From contig NZ_JAAXGE010000009.1 in assembly GCF_014750685.1 (NCBI RefSeq), forward strand, positions 62,001-126,000: a stretch of DNA of 64,000 bases, in the 5' to 3' direction. This DNA is from Bacteroides sp. GM023 (GTDB taxonomy: Bacteria; Bacteroidota; Bacteroidia; Bacteroidales; Bacteroidaceae). Below, piece after piece: positions 7,795-16,318 of this stretch. The translations under genes and the position numbers were made by a program. Position 1 is the stretch's first letter. Each line of letters starts with the position of its first letter. The notes beneath the pieces are model-generated. The model worked only from the letters and a program-made list of their open reading frames with translations. It ran no database searches and was not told the origin of the DNA.

Positions 7795-10004
7795 TATAAA
7801 TTATTCAAGAAGAAGTTGGTCAACCGTGTGTACAGGTGTTGGCGGGTGTTGCCACCGTATATTCCATGATTGCGGTTGGTATATACTTGCATATCGAATT
7901 GTTTTCCGAGTTGAACCAGATGTTCGGCGTACTCGGTACAGTTCTGGAAGTGTACATTATCATCTGCCATACCGTGTACGAGCAACAAGTTACCATGAAG
8001 CTTGTCGGCACGGGTGAAAGCAGAGGATGCCTTGTAGCCTTCCGCGTTTTCTTTTGGAGTACGCATGAAGCGTTCGGTATAGACCGTATCATAGAAACGC
8101 CAGTCGGTCGGTGCGGCAACGGCTACTCCTGCTTTGAATACGGGAGTTCCTTCACTCATACTCATCAGAGTCATATATCCACCGTAGCTCCATCCCCAAA
8201 TACCGATGCGGTCTTTGTCTACATAAGGTTGTTTGCCGAGGTAAAGAGCGGTTTCTACCTGGTCTTTGGCTTCTTTTACACCGATTTTCAGATACGTGCA
8301 TTTTTCAAAGGCTTCTCCACGACCGCCTGTTCCGCGACCGTCTACGCATACAACGATGAATCCGCGGCTTGCCATATAGGTTTCCCAACTAATGCCCCAG
8401 TTGTCCAATACCTGTTGAGAGCCCGGACCGCTGTATTGATACATCAGCACCGGATATTTTTTCGATGCGGAGAAATCTACGGGTTTCATCATCCATCCGT
8501 TCAAGGTGACACCGTCCGTAGTCTGGAAAGTGAAGAATTCTTTCTGCGGCACTGCGTATCCTGATAAAGTCTCTTTCAGCTTGTCATTTGTAATCAATGT
8601 CTTGAGCGTTTTGCCTGAGTTATCGTTCAATGTTACCACCATCGGATTATTCAGGTTGGTGAACTTGTTCATATAATACTTCATTGATTTGCTGAAAAGC
8701 GGGGTGTTCGTTCCAACTTGCTGGGACAGTTTTATCTTTTTGCCTTTTTTGTCTGTCTTGTAGACAGCTTTGCGAAGCGGACTTTCTTCATTGCTGGTGT
8801 AGTAGAAAGAACCGTCTTCCTCGTCATATCCCAAGAAGTCTTTTACTTCGAACTTTCCGTTCGTCACCTTTTTTATAAGATTCCCCCCCATGCTATACCA
8901 GTACAGATGGCTGTAACCATCGCGCTCACTGAGCAGGCTGAAGTATTCAGGGTAGAATTCGATGTTGTCGAAGGTATTCTCTTTAATATAATAAGGAGAT
9001 TCGTCACGCAATACGAGTTTGCAAAGCGTGGAACGAGGGTCGGCAAAGTAAAGGTCGAAACGGTCTTGATGACGGTTCAGCGTCATGATTGCCAGTTTGT
9101 TGGCATCTTTGGTAAAGCGGATGCGGGGGATATATCCGTCTGCATCCAGCGGCAGTTTCATGGTGCGGGTGACGTGTGATTTAATATCATACGTGCGTAC
9201 TTCTACTTTAGAGTTCGGATAGCCGGCCTTCGGATACTTATACGTATATTCTCCCGGATAATCCTTGAGAGCATCTATGCGGGGAGCTTCTCCGGCAAAT
9301 ACCGGGAAAGAGTAGGAGGGGACTGCCGATTCATCGAAACGGATAAAGGCAATCTGCGTATTGTCAGCGCTGAATTCCAAAGCACGGTTGAAGCTGAATT
9401 CTTCTTCGTACACCCAGTCGGGGATACCGTTGATGATAGAGTTTGGTTTGCCGTCTTCAGTCACTTGGCTTTCACTGTTGCCATAGAGCAGCTTGACAAG
9501 GAAGATGTTATTGTCACGGACAAAAGCAATCATCGTGCCGTCCGGTGAAAAGACGGGGACCTGTTGAGGTCCGCCGTCAGACAGCCGTTCAATAATGTTG
9601 TTTGTCGTAACGCCCTTATCATTTCGTTTCAAAGGGTAGATATAATGTACAGCTGTATATGAATGCCGGTAAATCGGATTTGTCTTGGTAGCAATCAGCA
9701 ATTTTTGCCCGTCGGGTGAGAATTGGTAGCTGTCGAAGTTCTTGAAGTCGCATTCACGCGCTTGAGCTACATCGAAAATCACTTCTACTTTTTCTCCTGT
9801 ACGGAACGAGTATTTGATGATTTGCGTGCCGTCACTGTTCATCTGAGTATAGTGTTCACCATCGGGCATGGGGATTACTCCCTGAATGTTTTCCGGGCGG
9901 AAGCGTCCGGATGTGATGTCTTTTAAATCGAGTGCCTTTTGACCCTGTGCCATTCCGGTCAGGCAGATAAAGCAGAAGAGTAGGACTAAACTAACTTTTC
10001 TCAT
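7794..10004 (-). CDS. Dipeptidyl peptidase IV (S9B)
   Basis: A 736-aa secreted serine exopeptidase that removes Xaa-Pro or Xaa-Ala dipeptides from peptide N-termini. A signal peptide (residues 1-19, ending GMAQ) places it in the periplasm. An N-terminal beta-propeller (about 40-480) has the DWVYEEEF motif, whose Glu pair anchors the substrate N-terminus. The C-terminal alpha/beta-hydrolase domain carries GWSYGGYM with nucleophile Ser606, then Asp in HGMADDNVHF and His in NRNHGIYGG. Bacteroides homologues are known to have human-DPP4-like activity; the B. thetaiotaomicron copy is, from memory, BT4193. It has a strong promoter at 10056-10086 and is coupled to lipA. Confidence 0.95.
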   Translation of the reverse strand: MRKVSLVLLFCFICLTGMAQGQKALDLKDITSGRFRPENIQGVIPMPDGEHYTQMNSDGTQIIKYSFRTGEKVEVIFDVAQARECDFKNFDSYQFSPDGQKLLIATKTNPIYRHSYTAVHYIYPLKRNDKGVTTNNIIERLSDGGPQQVPVFSPDGTMIAFVRDNNIFLVKLLYGNSESQVTEDGKPNSIINGIPDWVYEEEFSFNRALEFSADNTQIAFIRFDESAVPSYSFPVFAGEAPRIDALKDYPGEYTYKYPKAGYPNSKVEVRTYDIKSHVTRTMKLPLDADGYIPRIRFTKDANKLAIMTLNRHQDRFDLYFADPRSTLCKLVLRDESPYYIKENTFDNIEFYPEYFSLLSERDGYSHLYWYSMGGNLIKKVTNGKFEVKDFLGYDEEDGSFYYTSNEESPLRKAVYKTDKKGKKIKLSQQVGTNTPLFSKSMKYYMNKFTNLNNPMVVTLNDNSGKTLKTLITNDKLKETLSGYAVPQKEFFTFQTTDGVTLNGWMMKPVDFSASKKYPVLMYQYSGPGSQQVLDNWGISWETYMASRGFIVVCVDGRGTGGRGEAFEKCTYLKIGVKEAKDQVETALYLGKQPYVDKDRIGIWGWSYGGYMTLMSMSEGTPVFKAGVAVAAPTDWRFYDTVYTERFMRTPKENAEGYKASSAFTRADKLHGNLLLVHGMADDNVHFQNCTEYAEHLVQLGKQFDMQVYTNRNHGIYGGNTRQHLYTRLTNFFLNNL

Positions 10005-10055
10005 TTTATGAATTGTTTTATATTTTACTATTTATGGGTTTAAGCTCATATTGTG

Positions 10056-10086
10056 CAAAAATAGTAATAAACTTAAATACCTCAAA
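10056..10086 (-). promoter_or_regulatory. Promoter of the DPP IV-lipA unit
   Basis: On the minus strand a -33 TTTG (10083-10086) is followed after exactly 19 nt by TATTTTTG (10056-10063). This is a textbook Bacteroides sigma-ABfr promoter, giving a leader of about 45 nt. Confidence 0.8.
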
Positions 10087-10210
10087 GTGCAAACTCTTTT
10101 TAAGCTTCGGTTGGCGCCTTATTTCCGTAACTTTTATATTTGTTTAGTACCAGCATACGGCCGTTTTTAGTTAAAAATATAATATGAGCGCGAAAAACGT
10201 TCTTCTTTCT

Positions 10211-10242
10211 TGCATATTTGAATAAAATAACGATATATTTGT
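10211..10242 (+). promoter_or_regulatory. Promoter of the SPFH gene
   Basis: TTG at 10211-10213 lies 21 nt before TATATTTG at 10235-10242, about 30 nt before the ATG at 10273. Confidence 0.6.
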
Positions 10243-10272
10243 GATATCAAAATAATATCAAAATAGAATGCT

Positions 10273-11220
10273 ATGAATACAAAAGAAATTAAGTACGATG
10301 ACGTAGTAGTCGATGGCTTTTTAGCCTTATTTTTAAATGTGGCAGTGTTGCCATGTCTGGCAGTGATGAGTTTTGTGCTTTTCAAAGGAAGCGGTATTTT
10401 GTTTGTTTTGCTACTGCTCTTTATCGCGTTGGCTATTCTTATGATTCCGGGTTACTTTTCACAAGAACCGAATGAAGCTCGCGTGATGGTATTCTTCGGA
10501 AAATATAAAGGAACATTCACCAAGACGGGGTTCTTTTGGGTAAATCCTTTTATGAATAAGAAGAAATTGTCTTTGCGTGCCCGTAATCTGGATGTGAAGC
10601 CTATTAAGGTAAATGATAAAATAGGTAATCCTATTTTGATAGGCTTGGTGCTTGTTTGGAAGCTGAAAGATACCTATAAGGCTATGTTTGAAATTGATGC
10701 GCAAACGATGGCGGACAATAAAGGCACTGGACAGATGAGTGTGACTGTTGCGGGAAGGATGAACGCTTTTGAAGACTTTGTGCGTGTGCAAAGTGATGCG
10801 GCGCTTCGCCAGGTAGCCGGTCTGTATGCTTATGATGATAATGAGACGGATGCGGACGAATTGACTTTGCGTAGTGGTGGTGATGAAATCAACGAGCAGT
10901 TGGAACAGAAATTGAACGAACGCTTGGCCATGGCCGGAATGGAAATAGTGGAAGCCCGTATTAATTATTTGGCTTATGCGCCGGAAATTGCGGCAGTAAT
11001 GTTGCGTCGGCAGCAGGCATCGGCTATTATTACAGCTCGTGAAAAGATTGTGGAAGGTGCTGTGTCGATGGTGCGTATGGCATTGCATAAACTTTCTGAA
11101 GAAGAGATTGTTGAACTTGATGAAGAAAAGAAAGCAGCCATGGTTAGTAATTTGCTTGTGGTGCTTTGTGCGGATGAGTCTGCACAGCCGGTAATTAATG
11201 CCGGCACGCTGAATCATTGA
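10273..11220 (+). CDS. SPFH (band 7) family membrane protein
   Basis: A 315-aa protein with two closely spaced N-terminal membrane segments (about residues 14-37 and 40-57) followed by an SPFH/prohibitin domain (EARVMVFFGKYKGTF, then LSLRARNLDV). The C-terminal half is helical and charged, as expected for oligomerising stomatin-like proteins that organise membrane microdomains. It has its own promoter. The next gene, a ribbon-helix-helix protein, begins 29 nt downstream, suggesting a two-gene operon. It differs from the flotillin at 32986-34638 in having no long Ala/Glu-rich coiled coil. Confidence 0.85.
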   Translation: MNTKEIKYDDVVVDGFLALFLNVAVLPCLAVMSFVLFKGSGILFVLLLLFIALAILMIPGYFSQEPNEARVMVFFGKYKGTFTKTGFFWVNPFMNKKKLSLRARNLDVKPIKVNDKIGNPILIGLVLVWKLKDTYKAMFEIDAQTMADNKGTGQMSVTVAGRMNAFEDFVRVQSDAALRQVAGLYAYDDNETDADELTLRSGGDEINEQLEQKLNERLAMAGMEIVEARINYLAYAPEIAAVMLRRQQASAIITAREKIVEGAVSMVRMALHKLSEEEIVELDEEKKAAMVSNLLVVLCADESAQPVINAGTLNH

Positions 11221-11249
11221 TAAAAATAAAATAAGAAGGTAGTAAAGAA

Positions 11250-11471
11250 GTGGCTAAAAAGGAATCTTCAATAAAGAATTTTGTTCTGCGAGTGGATGCT
11301 GAAACAATGGATGCCATAGAAAAATGGGCGGCTGATGAGTTTCGTAGTGCAAACGGGCAGCTTCAGTGGATTATTGCCGAAGCCTTGAAGAAAAGTGGGC
11401 GGTTGAAAAAGAAATCTTCTAAAACGGGGCACGGGCCAGTGAAATCTGACGAAGGAGAAGTGGATGATTAA
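11250..11471 (+). CDS. Arc-like ribbon-helix-helix protein
   Basis: A 73-aa protein starting at GTG. Residues 9-50 (NFVLRVDAETMDAIEKWA, then a second helix ending EALKKS) fit the ribbon-helix-helix fold of Arc-like DNA-binding proteins; the strand FVLRVD would insert in the major groove. The tail is Lys/Ser-rich then acidic. It lies 29 nt after the SPFH gene. No toxin gene follows, so an antitoxin role is not supported. It may autoregulate the operon or be bound at the membrane by the SPFH partner; both are inference. Confidence 0.75.
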   Translation: MAKKESSIKNFVLRVDAETMDAIEKWAADEFRSANGQLQWIIAEALKKSGRLKKKSSKTGHGPVKSDEGEVDD

Positions 11472-11590
11472 CTATTCTTCTCCTTCTTCACTGTTTTCTC
11501 TTCATTTTCTCCTATATTCATTGGGATAATTTAATAGGTGGTGATACTATTTTTGTATGGTTTTGATAAGGATTATTGGATGGGATTCAA

Positions 11591-11598
11591 TATCTTTG
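11591..11598 (+). promoter_or_regulatory. -7 box that fixes the next start
   Basis: TATCTTTG lies 27 nt before the ATG at 11625. It falls inside the longer possible reading frame from 11538, so the downstream ATG is the likely start. Confidence 0.55.
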
Positions 11599-11624
11599 TG
11601 AAAAGGACTTTAAATATTACCACT

Positions 11625-11927
11625 ATGAATTCAAAAAGGAAAGACTTGCAGTATGCTTCTGTCTTCTTGTTGGCGGTGGCGTTGACCTTCCTGCTAGGGA
11701 AGGGGGATAATCTGTGGCTGGTGTCGTGGGGCGACTTGATACCGGGTTTGTTTGTACTGTTCATAGCAGGCGATTGCCTGTATAGTTCCCTGCTGCGTAT
11801 TAAGCGCGGCGAAGAAGAAGGTGGCGCACGCTGGAGCACCTGCTTCACTTTTCTAGTGTTCAGCATTGTTTTTATGGGTGATTTATTCTTTATCGGCAAC
11901 TTTATTGTCGATAAGCTGTGGGGATAA
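11625..11927 (+). CDS. Small membrane protein, unknown
   Basis: A 100-aa protein with three hydrophobic segments (about residues 10-25, 34-52 and 72-95) separated by a basic/acidic loop (LRIKRGEEEGG). No family was recognised. An in-frame upstream ATG at 11538 would extend it by 29 residues, but that extension overlaps a -7 box and is not a plausible signal or membrane sequence. It precedes the BlaI-like gene by 85 nt, which contain the putative BlaI operator, so it is probably a separate unit. Confidence 0.6.
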   Translation: MNSKRKDLQYASVFLLAVALTFLLGKGDNLWLVSWGDLIPGLFVLFIAGDCLYSSLLRIKRGEEEGGARWSTCFTFLVFSIVFMGDLFFIGNFIVDKLWG

Positions 11928-11937
11928 ACTAGATGCT

Positions 11938-11976
11938 TTAGTTTACTTTAACTAGGAAAATTAGTTTATGAACTAA
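11938..11976. promoter_or_regulatory. Candidate BlaI/MecI-type operator pair
   Basis: A perfect inverted repeat TTAGTT-TATG-AACTAA lies at 11961-11976. A second, one-mismatch copy TTAGTT...AACTAG lies at 11938-11955. They sit just before a weak -7 box (GTTATTTG, 11985-11992) of the BlaI-like gene, where an autorepressor would bind. Confidence 0.55.
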
Positions 11977-12012
11977 AACTTTTCGTTATTTGCAGTAAAC
12001 AATGTTGCAAGT

Positions 12013-12381
12013 ATGAAAGGATTAACAGCAAAAGAGGAAGAAATCATGGGCTTTTTTTGGGAAAAAGGCCCCTTGTTCGTGAAAGAAATGTTGGCTTTCT
12101 ATGAAGAGCCGAAACCACATTTCAATACCTTATCTACTATCGTGCGTGGGTTGGAAGACAAAGGCTTTCTGGCTCACAATACGTTTGGTAATACCTATCA
12201 ATATTATCCTGTGGTCAGTGAAGAAGATTTTCGTAAAGGAACGCTTCGGAATGTGATTAGCAAGTATTTTAATAATTCTTATTTGAGTGCTGTTTCTTCT
12301 TTGGTCAAAGAGGAAGATATTTCTTTGGATGAACTGAAGCAGCTCATCGACGAAGTGGAACAGTCAGATAAGAAAGACTAA
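12013..12381 (+). CDS. BlaI/MecI/CopY family repressor
   Basis: A 122-aa winged-helix repressor. The N-terminal domain (LTAKEEEIMGFFWEKGP, then FNTLSTIVRGLEDKGFL) is the BlaI/MecI DNA-binding motif, and the C-terminal helices dimerise. In the classic system the partner M56 receptor protease triggers cleavage of the repressor. Here the partner gene follows 23 nt downstream. Inverted repeats at 11938-11976 are the likely operator. No beta-lactamase gene is adjacent, so the regulon is unknown. Confidence 0.92.
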   Translation: MKGLTAKEEEIMGFFWEKGPLFVKEMLAFYEEPKPHFNTLSTIVRGLEDKGFLAHNTFGNTYQYYPVVSEEDFRKGTLRNVISKYFNNSYLSAVSSLVKEEDISLDELKQLIDEVEQSDKKD

Positions 12382-12404
12382 TCTGTTAAACGAAAATCTA
12401 TACT

Positions 12405-14714
12405 ATGGGAGCTTTCTTCATTTATATATTGAAATCATCTGTTTGCCTTGTCTTATTTTACCTATTTTTCCGGTTATTATTGAGCAAGGAGACTTTTCAC
12501 CGTTTCAACCGGATTGCTTTACTGGGAGTGTTGTTCTTCTCGTTGCTCATTCCATGCATTGAGATGACTACCCGTCATCAGGTTGAAGTGCAGCAGGCTG
12601 TACTTTCTATCGAGCAGTTGTTGATGATGGCGGAACTGAACGCAACGACTCCGGAAGTGGGAACTGTAGTGCAGGAAGCGCCTTCTGTTTCCTGGATACA
12701 AATCGTTTTGTTGGTTTATTTGGCAGGCATTGTATTTCTTGCTTGTCGCAATATCTATTCTCTGATTTGTCTTTTCAGACTGATACATTCGGGTAAACAT
12801 GAGAAGTTTGAGAAAGGAGTCACGCTTGTGGTGCATAATCGGGAGATTGCTCCATTTAGTTGGATGAAGTATGTCGTTATCAGTCAGAAAGACTTGGAAG
12901 AGAACGGCCGGGAGATTCTTATCCATGAAATGGCGCATATCCGTCACCGTCATTCTATTGATTTATTGGTAGCGGATATTTGTATCTTCTTTCAATGGTT
13001 CAATCCCGGCGCATGGTTGCTGAAACAGGAATTGCAGAATATCCATGAGTACGAAGCAGACGAGACTGTTATCCATGAGGGAGTAAACGCGAAAGAATAT
13101 CAACTATTATTAATAAAAAAAGCCGTTGGCACAAGGCTCTACTCTATGGCCAACAGCTTTAATCACAGTAAACTTAAAAAACGTATCACTATGATGTTAA
13201 AAGAAAAATCGAATCCGTGGGCGCGTTTGAAGTACCTGTATGTACTTCCGCTGGCAGCTATTGCAGTAACTGCATTCGCCCGTCCCGAAATCTCTGAAAA
13301 AGTTGAAGAGATTTCAGCAGTCAAAGTTAATGATTTAGCGGAAATTGTGCAAGAAAAGGTGCTGCAAGATACAGTGAGAGTATCAAAAGTCGTGAAGAAG
13401 GATGATTCAAAGGTGACTGAAACGAAAAAGAAAGCGGAAGATGAACTTGTTATTTTTGAGGTAGTGGAGCAGATGCCTGAATACCCTGGTGGTATGAAAG
13501 CATTGAGTAAGTATTTGGAAGGTAAGGTAGCTGACTCTCCTATGAAAGGCAAAGCAGGCGGGTTGGTGACGATTGGCTTTACAGTTACTGAAACCGGAAA
13601 GGTGATAGATGTGCAAGTTCTTGAATCTGACCAGCCATCGCTGAATGAGGAAGCCGAAAGGATCGTTCGTGAAATGCCGAATTGGATCCCGGGAAAGCAG
13701 CGTGGCAAGCCTGTTCCTGTGAAATATTCTGTTCCTGTAAGATTCGGGAATATCAGATTTGGATTGGATAAGCAGCCGCTGGTTTTTGCTGATGGTAGAG
13801 AAATCAGTATGAATGCTATGGAAAGGATGGATCCATCGGAGATAGAGAGTGTGTCTGTACTAAAAGATAGTGCTGCTATAAAGATATATGGTAAGCGTAG
13901 CATAAATGGAGTGATACTCATAACCACGAAAAAGCCTGGTACGACAGGGGTATTTGGTTATTCTAAAGTGGATAATCAAGAAAACCTAGTGCCCGATTTT
14001 CAAGTTAGTGGAACTGTCGTTGATGAACAGGGACGTCCGAAAGCAGGCGTAAGTGTGCTTGTGCCTAATACAACTTATGGCTCAATTACGGATACAAATG
14101 GTCATTTTAGTTTGAAAGCGGTGAAAGGGGGGAATCTCCTGTTTTCATTTATCGGATATAAATCCATGAAAGTTCCCGTAAGTGCTACGATGTCAGTGCG
14201 GATGGAGCAGGAAGTAGTGAAACTCTTGCCGGAAACAACAAGTCGGCTAATGAGGATTAAAAGTACAGGATCTAATGGTCTTGTCAATGGTATCAGTGTT
14301 CATGGAATAAAAAATGGCGAAGAGCCTTTGATTATTATTGATGGGAAGGAAGCTATGGAAAAGGATGCTTTATCCAAACTTGCTCCCGATCATATCAAAA
14401 GCTTCTCTATACTGAAAGATAAATCGGCTACGGCTGTTTATGGGGAAAAAGGAAAGGATGGAGTAATTATAATAGAAATGCTGACAGATGAAGAATTTCA
14501 GGCTAAGAAGAAAAATCCAAAACGTACCTATGCTAATGCATGGCAATTAGCTGAAAATGCAGCGAAAGATATGTTGGGAGAAGTTATATATATCTTGGAT
14601 GGAAAAGAAGTACATGCGGGCATATTGGAAAATATGTCAGCTGAGGTCATTAAAACCGCTTCTGCGGAAAATGTTGATGGCAAGGTTGTTATTCGTTTGG
14701 TGAGTAAAAAGTAA
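12405..14714 (+). CDS. M56 (BlaR1-like) peptidase with TonB, plug-like and CarboxypepD_reg-like modules
   Basis: A 769-aa inner-membrane sensor protease, partner of the BlaI-like repressor. The N-terminal part has four hydrophobic segments and the M56 zinc site HEMAH (His174-His178), followed by a second helix with an EADE motif. After the last membrane segment (about 284-296, ending FARPE) comes a TonB C-terminal-like domain (MPEYPGG at about 360 to PVRFGN). Next is a short TonB-receptor-plug-like piece (IESVSVLKDSAAIKIYG), then a CarboxypepD_reg-like domain (VSGTVVDEQGRPKAG to FSFIGYKSM), then a second plug-like piece (IIIDGKEAM, SFSILKDKSATAVYGEKG) and a last degenerate copy (YILDGKEVHAG). 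M56-TonB fusions are common in Bacteroidetes; the repeated plug/regulatory modules are less usual. No penicillin-binding sensor domain is present. Confidence 0.88.
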   Translation: MGAFFIYILKSSVCLVLFYLFFRLLLSKETFHRFNRIALLGVLFFSLLIPCIEMTTRHQVEVQQAVLSIEQLLMMAELNATTPEVGTVVQEAPSVSWIQIVLLVYLAGIVFLACRNIYSLICLFRLIHSGKHEKFEKGVTLVVHNREIAPFSWMKYVVISQKDLEENGREILIHEMAHIRHRHSIDLLVADICIFFQWFNPGAWLLKQELQNIHEYEADETVIHEGVNAKEYQLLLIKKAVGTRLYSMANSFNHSKLKKRITMMLKEKSNPWARLKYLYVLPLAAIAVTAFARPEISEKVEEISAVKVNDLAEIVQEKVLQDTVRVSKVVKKDDSKVTETKKKAEDELVIFEVVEQMPEYPGGMKALSKYLEGKVADSPMKGKAGGLVTIGFTVTETGKVIDVQVLESDQPSLNEEAERIVREMPNWIPGKQRGKPVPVKYSVPVRFGNIRFGLDKQPLVFADGREISMNAMERMDPSEIESVSVLKDSAAIKIYGKRSINGVILITTKKPGTTGVFGYSKVDNQENLVPDFQVSGTVVDEQGRPKAGVSVLVPNTTYGSITDTNGHFSLKAVKGGNLLFSFIGYKSMKVPVSATMSVRMEQEVVKLLPETTSRLMRIKSTGSNGLVNGISVHGIKNGEEPLIIIDGKEAMEKDALSKLAPDHIKSFSILKDKSATAVYGEKGKDGVIIIEMLTDEEFQAKKKNPKRTYANAWQLAENAAKDMLGEVIYILDGKEVHAGILENMSAEVIKTASAENVDGKVVIRLVSKK

Positions 14715-14727
14715 GATAGTCAAAGGC

Positions 14728-15627
14728 TTACGATAAAGATTGGCGGAGATACTCAAGTATCTCCGTTTCTTGTTCCGGGTGGAACCAGCGTATTTCTTCA
14801 TCACGCTTAAACCAGGTCATCTGTTTGCGTGAATAAATACGGGAGTTTTGCTTGATTTTTTCTATGGCAAACGGTAGTTCCCATTCTCCATCCAAGTATT
14901 TGAATATTTCTTTGTATCCTACCGTATTAAGAGAGTTAAGGTGACGATAGGGAAGTACGGAACGTACTTCTTCCAACAAACCTTCTTCCATCATCATATC
15001 CACACGTCGGTTGATGCGGTCGTAAAGTTCTTCCCGGTCACGGGTTAATCCTATTTTGATAATACGGAAAGGGCGCTCTTTCTTTTGTTGCGTACGGAAA
15101 GAAGTGTACGTGCGTCCCGTCATATAGCAAATTTCCAGTGCATGAATCACTCGCTTGGGATTCTTTAAATCTACAATACGATAATACTCCGGGTCTAATA
15201 AGCGGAGTTCCGCACAGAGTTGTTCGAGTCCTTCTTCCTCATATTTCTGCAACATGAGTTGGCGGGTTTCCGCATCAACGGTAGGAATATCGTCAATACC
15301 TTTACAGATAGCATCGACATACATCATCGAGCCGCCGGTAAGAACCACGACCTCATGTTGAATAAATAACTTTTCAAGGATTTCCAGTGCTTCCGCTTCA
15401 TATTGGGCTGCACTGTAATAATCTGTAAGATGGAGCGTACCGACCAAGTAATGGGGGACACGTGCCAGTTGTTCGGGAGTAGGCGCTGCCGTACCTATTT
15501 TTAATTCGGCATAAAGTTGTCTCGAATCAGCAGATATAATGCTTGTCTGGAAATTCTCTGCTATCCGTAGACTCAATTCGGTTTTCCCTACGCCGGTAGG
15601 ACCTATAAGAACAATGAGAGTAGGCAT
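14728..15627 (-). CDS. miaA: tRNA dimethylallyltransferase
   Basis: Transfers a dimethylallyl group to N6 of A37 in tRNAs that read codons starting with U. The 299-aa sequence begins with the P-loop GPTGVGKT (residues 8-15), then SADSRQLY with the catalytic Asp, and the GGSMMYVDA segment. Length is typical of MiaA. It lies downstream of the pRiA4b-like gene, separated by 115 bp containing a large inverted repeat (15633-15746). It is the last gene of the long minus-strand run and converges on the M56 gene. Confidence 0.96.
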   Translation of the reverse strand: MPTLIVLIGPTGVGKTELSLRIAENFQTSIISADSRQLYAELKIGTAAPTPEQLARVPHYLVGTLHLTDYYSAAQYEAEALEILEKLFIQHEVVVLTGGSMMYVDAICKGIDDIPTVDAETRQLMLQKYEEEGLEQLCAELRLLDPEYYRIVDLKNPKRVIHALEICYMTGRTYTSFRTQQKKERPFRIIKIGLTRDREELYDRINRRVDMMMEEGLLEEVRSVLPYRHLNSLNTVGYKEIFKYLDGEWELPFAIEKIKQNSRIYSRKQMTWFKRDEEIRWFHPEQETEILEYLRQSLS

Positions 15628-15632
15628 GGATT

Positions 15633-15746
15633 TTAAGTATTAAGTATCAGGCATTAAGTATTAAAATGTGAGCTAAAAAATAGTAGGTATTAACTGCCTG
15701 GCATTGCATAGCAATTAATACCTAATACTTGATACTTAATATTTAA
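15633..15746. repeat. Inverted repeat of AAGTATTAAGTAT units
   Basis: Left arm 15633-15664 (TTAAGTATTAAGTATCA...) and right arm 15715-15746 (...TGATACTTAATATTTAA) are 32 nt each and match at about 27 positions as inverted repeats; the 50-nt loop is AT-rich. The right arm covers the stop codon of the upstream gene. It may act as a terminator or processing hairpin, or be a miniature mobile repeat. Confidence 0.7.
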
Positions 15747-16297
15747 AATTTCTCCTCTTCGAATGAGCCACCTGCATCGCCACCAATATCGAATCCTTCC
15801 TGATCGAAGTCTTCCATATCGAAATCCTGGTCGCCATAGAAGTTTTCGTCCAAGTCGAGAGAACCACCGGCAGCAGCCATTTCTTCAAAATCGACTGTCT
15901 GTTTCGGGGCATCCCCTGATTTCTTGGTACATTTAGCACCGGTCATTTCTTTTCCGGTAATGATTTCAGATAACTCGATGAAGAAACAACGTTCTGTCAT
16001 GTAATCGAATACATACAGTAACTTCTGTTTTTCATCTTCTACCAGTTCACTGATAGTAGTTTCTTTCATCACCCAGCTATCCATTTCCGGGTTGTCGTCC
16101 ATTTCTTCCAAAGTCACTTCTTTTTCTTTTTCCCAATCGTCGTCGCAGATAAAGAAAGAAGTCATTTGGTCGTTTGCGTACCCAACTGATTTTACGATTG
16201 CCTCATGGAAGTCTAAAAAAGTAGCTTCCGGATCAATTTGTATTTCTCTGACAAAATCGTCAACTTCATCAGATATGATAGTAAATCTGTATATCAT
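15743..16297 (-). CDS. Plasmid pRiA4b ORF-3-like protein
   Basis: A 184-aa acidic protein. Residues 1-130 (YRFTIISDEVDDFVREI, DEATFLDFHEAIV-like pattern, then DDWEKEKEV) fit the pRiA4b ORF-3 family (PF07929), of unknown function. The last 50 residues are strongly acidic and Gly/Asp/Phe-rich (DQDFDMEDFD), a low-complexity tail. It follows lpxA by 21 nt at the end of the lipid A cluster. Nothing in the sequence shows an enzymatic role. Confidence 0.8.
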   Translation of the reverse strand: MIYRFTIISDEVDDFVREIQIDPEATFLDFHEAIVKSVGYANDQMTSFFICDDDWEKEKEVTLEEMDDNPEMDSWVMKETTISELVEDEKQKLLYVFDYMTERCFFIELSEIITGKEMTGAKCTKKSGDAPKQTVDFEEMAAAGGSLDLDENFYGDQDFDMEDFDQEGFDIGGDAGGSFEEEKF

Positions 16298-16318
16298 AAT
16301 ATGACTATTTTGAACTGT

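Noticed and set aside
7394..8564. Plus-strand ORFs opposite lipA and DPP IV
   Set aside because: They are antisense shadows of well-supported genes with catalytic motifs, and lack recognisable domains.
10459..11217. 252-aa minus-strand ORF
   Set aside because: His- and Ile-rich composition antisense to the SPFH gene; it has no domain or promoter.
11250..11471. Antitoxin of a toxin-antitoxin pair
   Set aside because: The ribbon-helix-helix gene has no adjacent toxin-like gene; the next ORF is a membrane protein with its own promoter.
13163..13927. 254-aa minus-strand ORF
   Set aside because: Ser/Phe-rich composition antisense to the M56 fusion gene, typical of a shadow frame.
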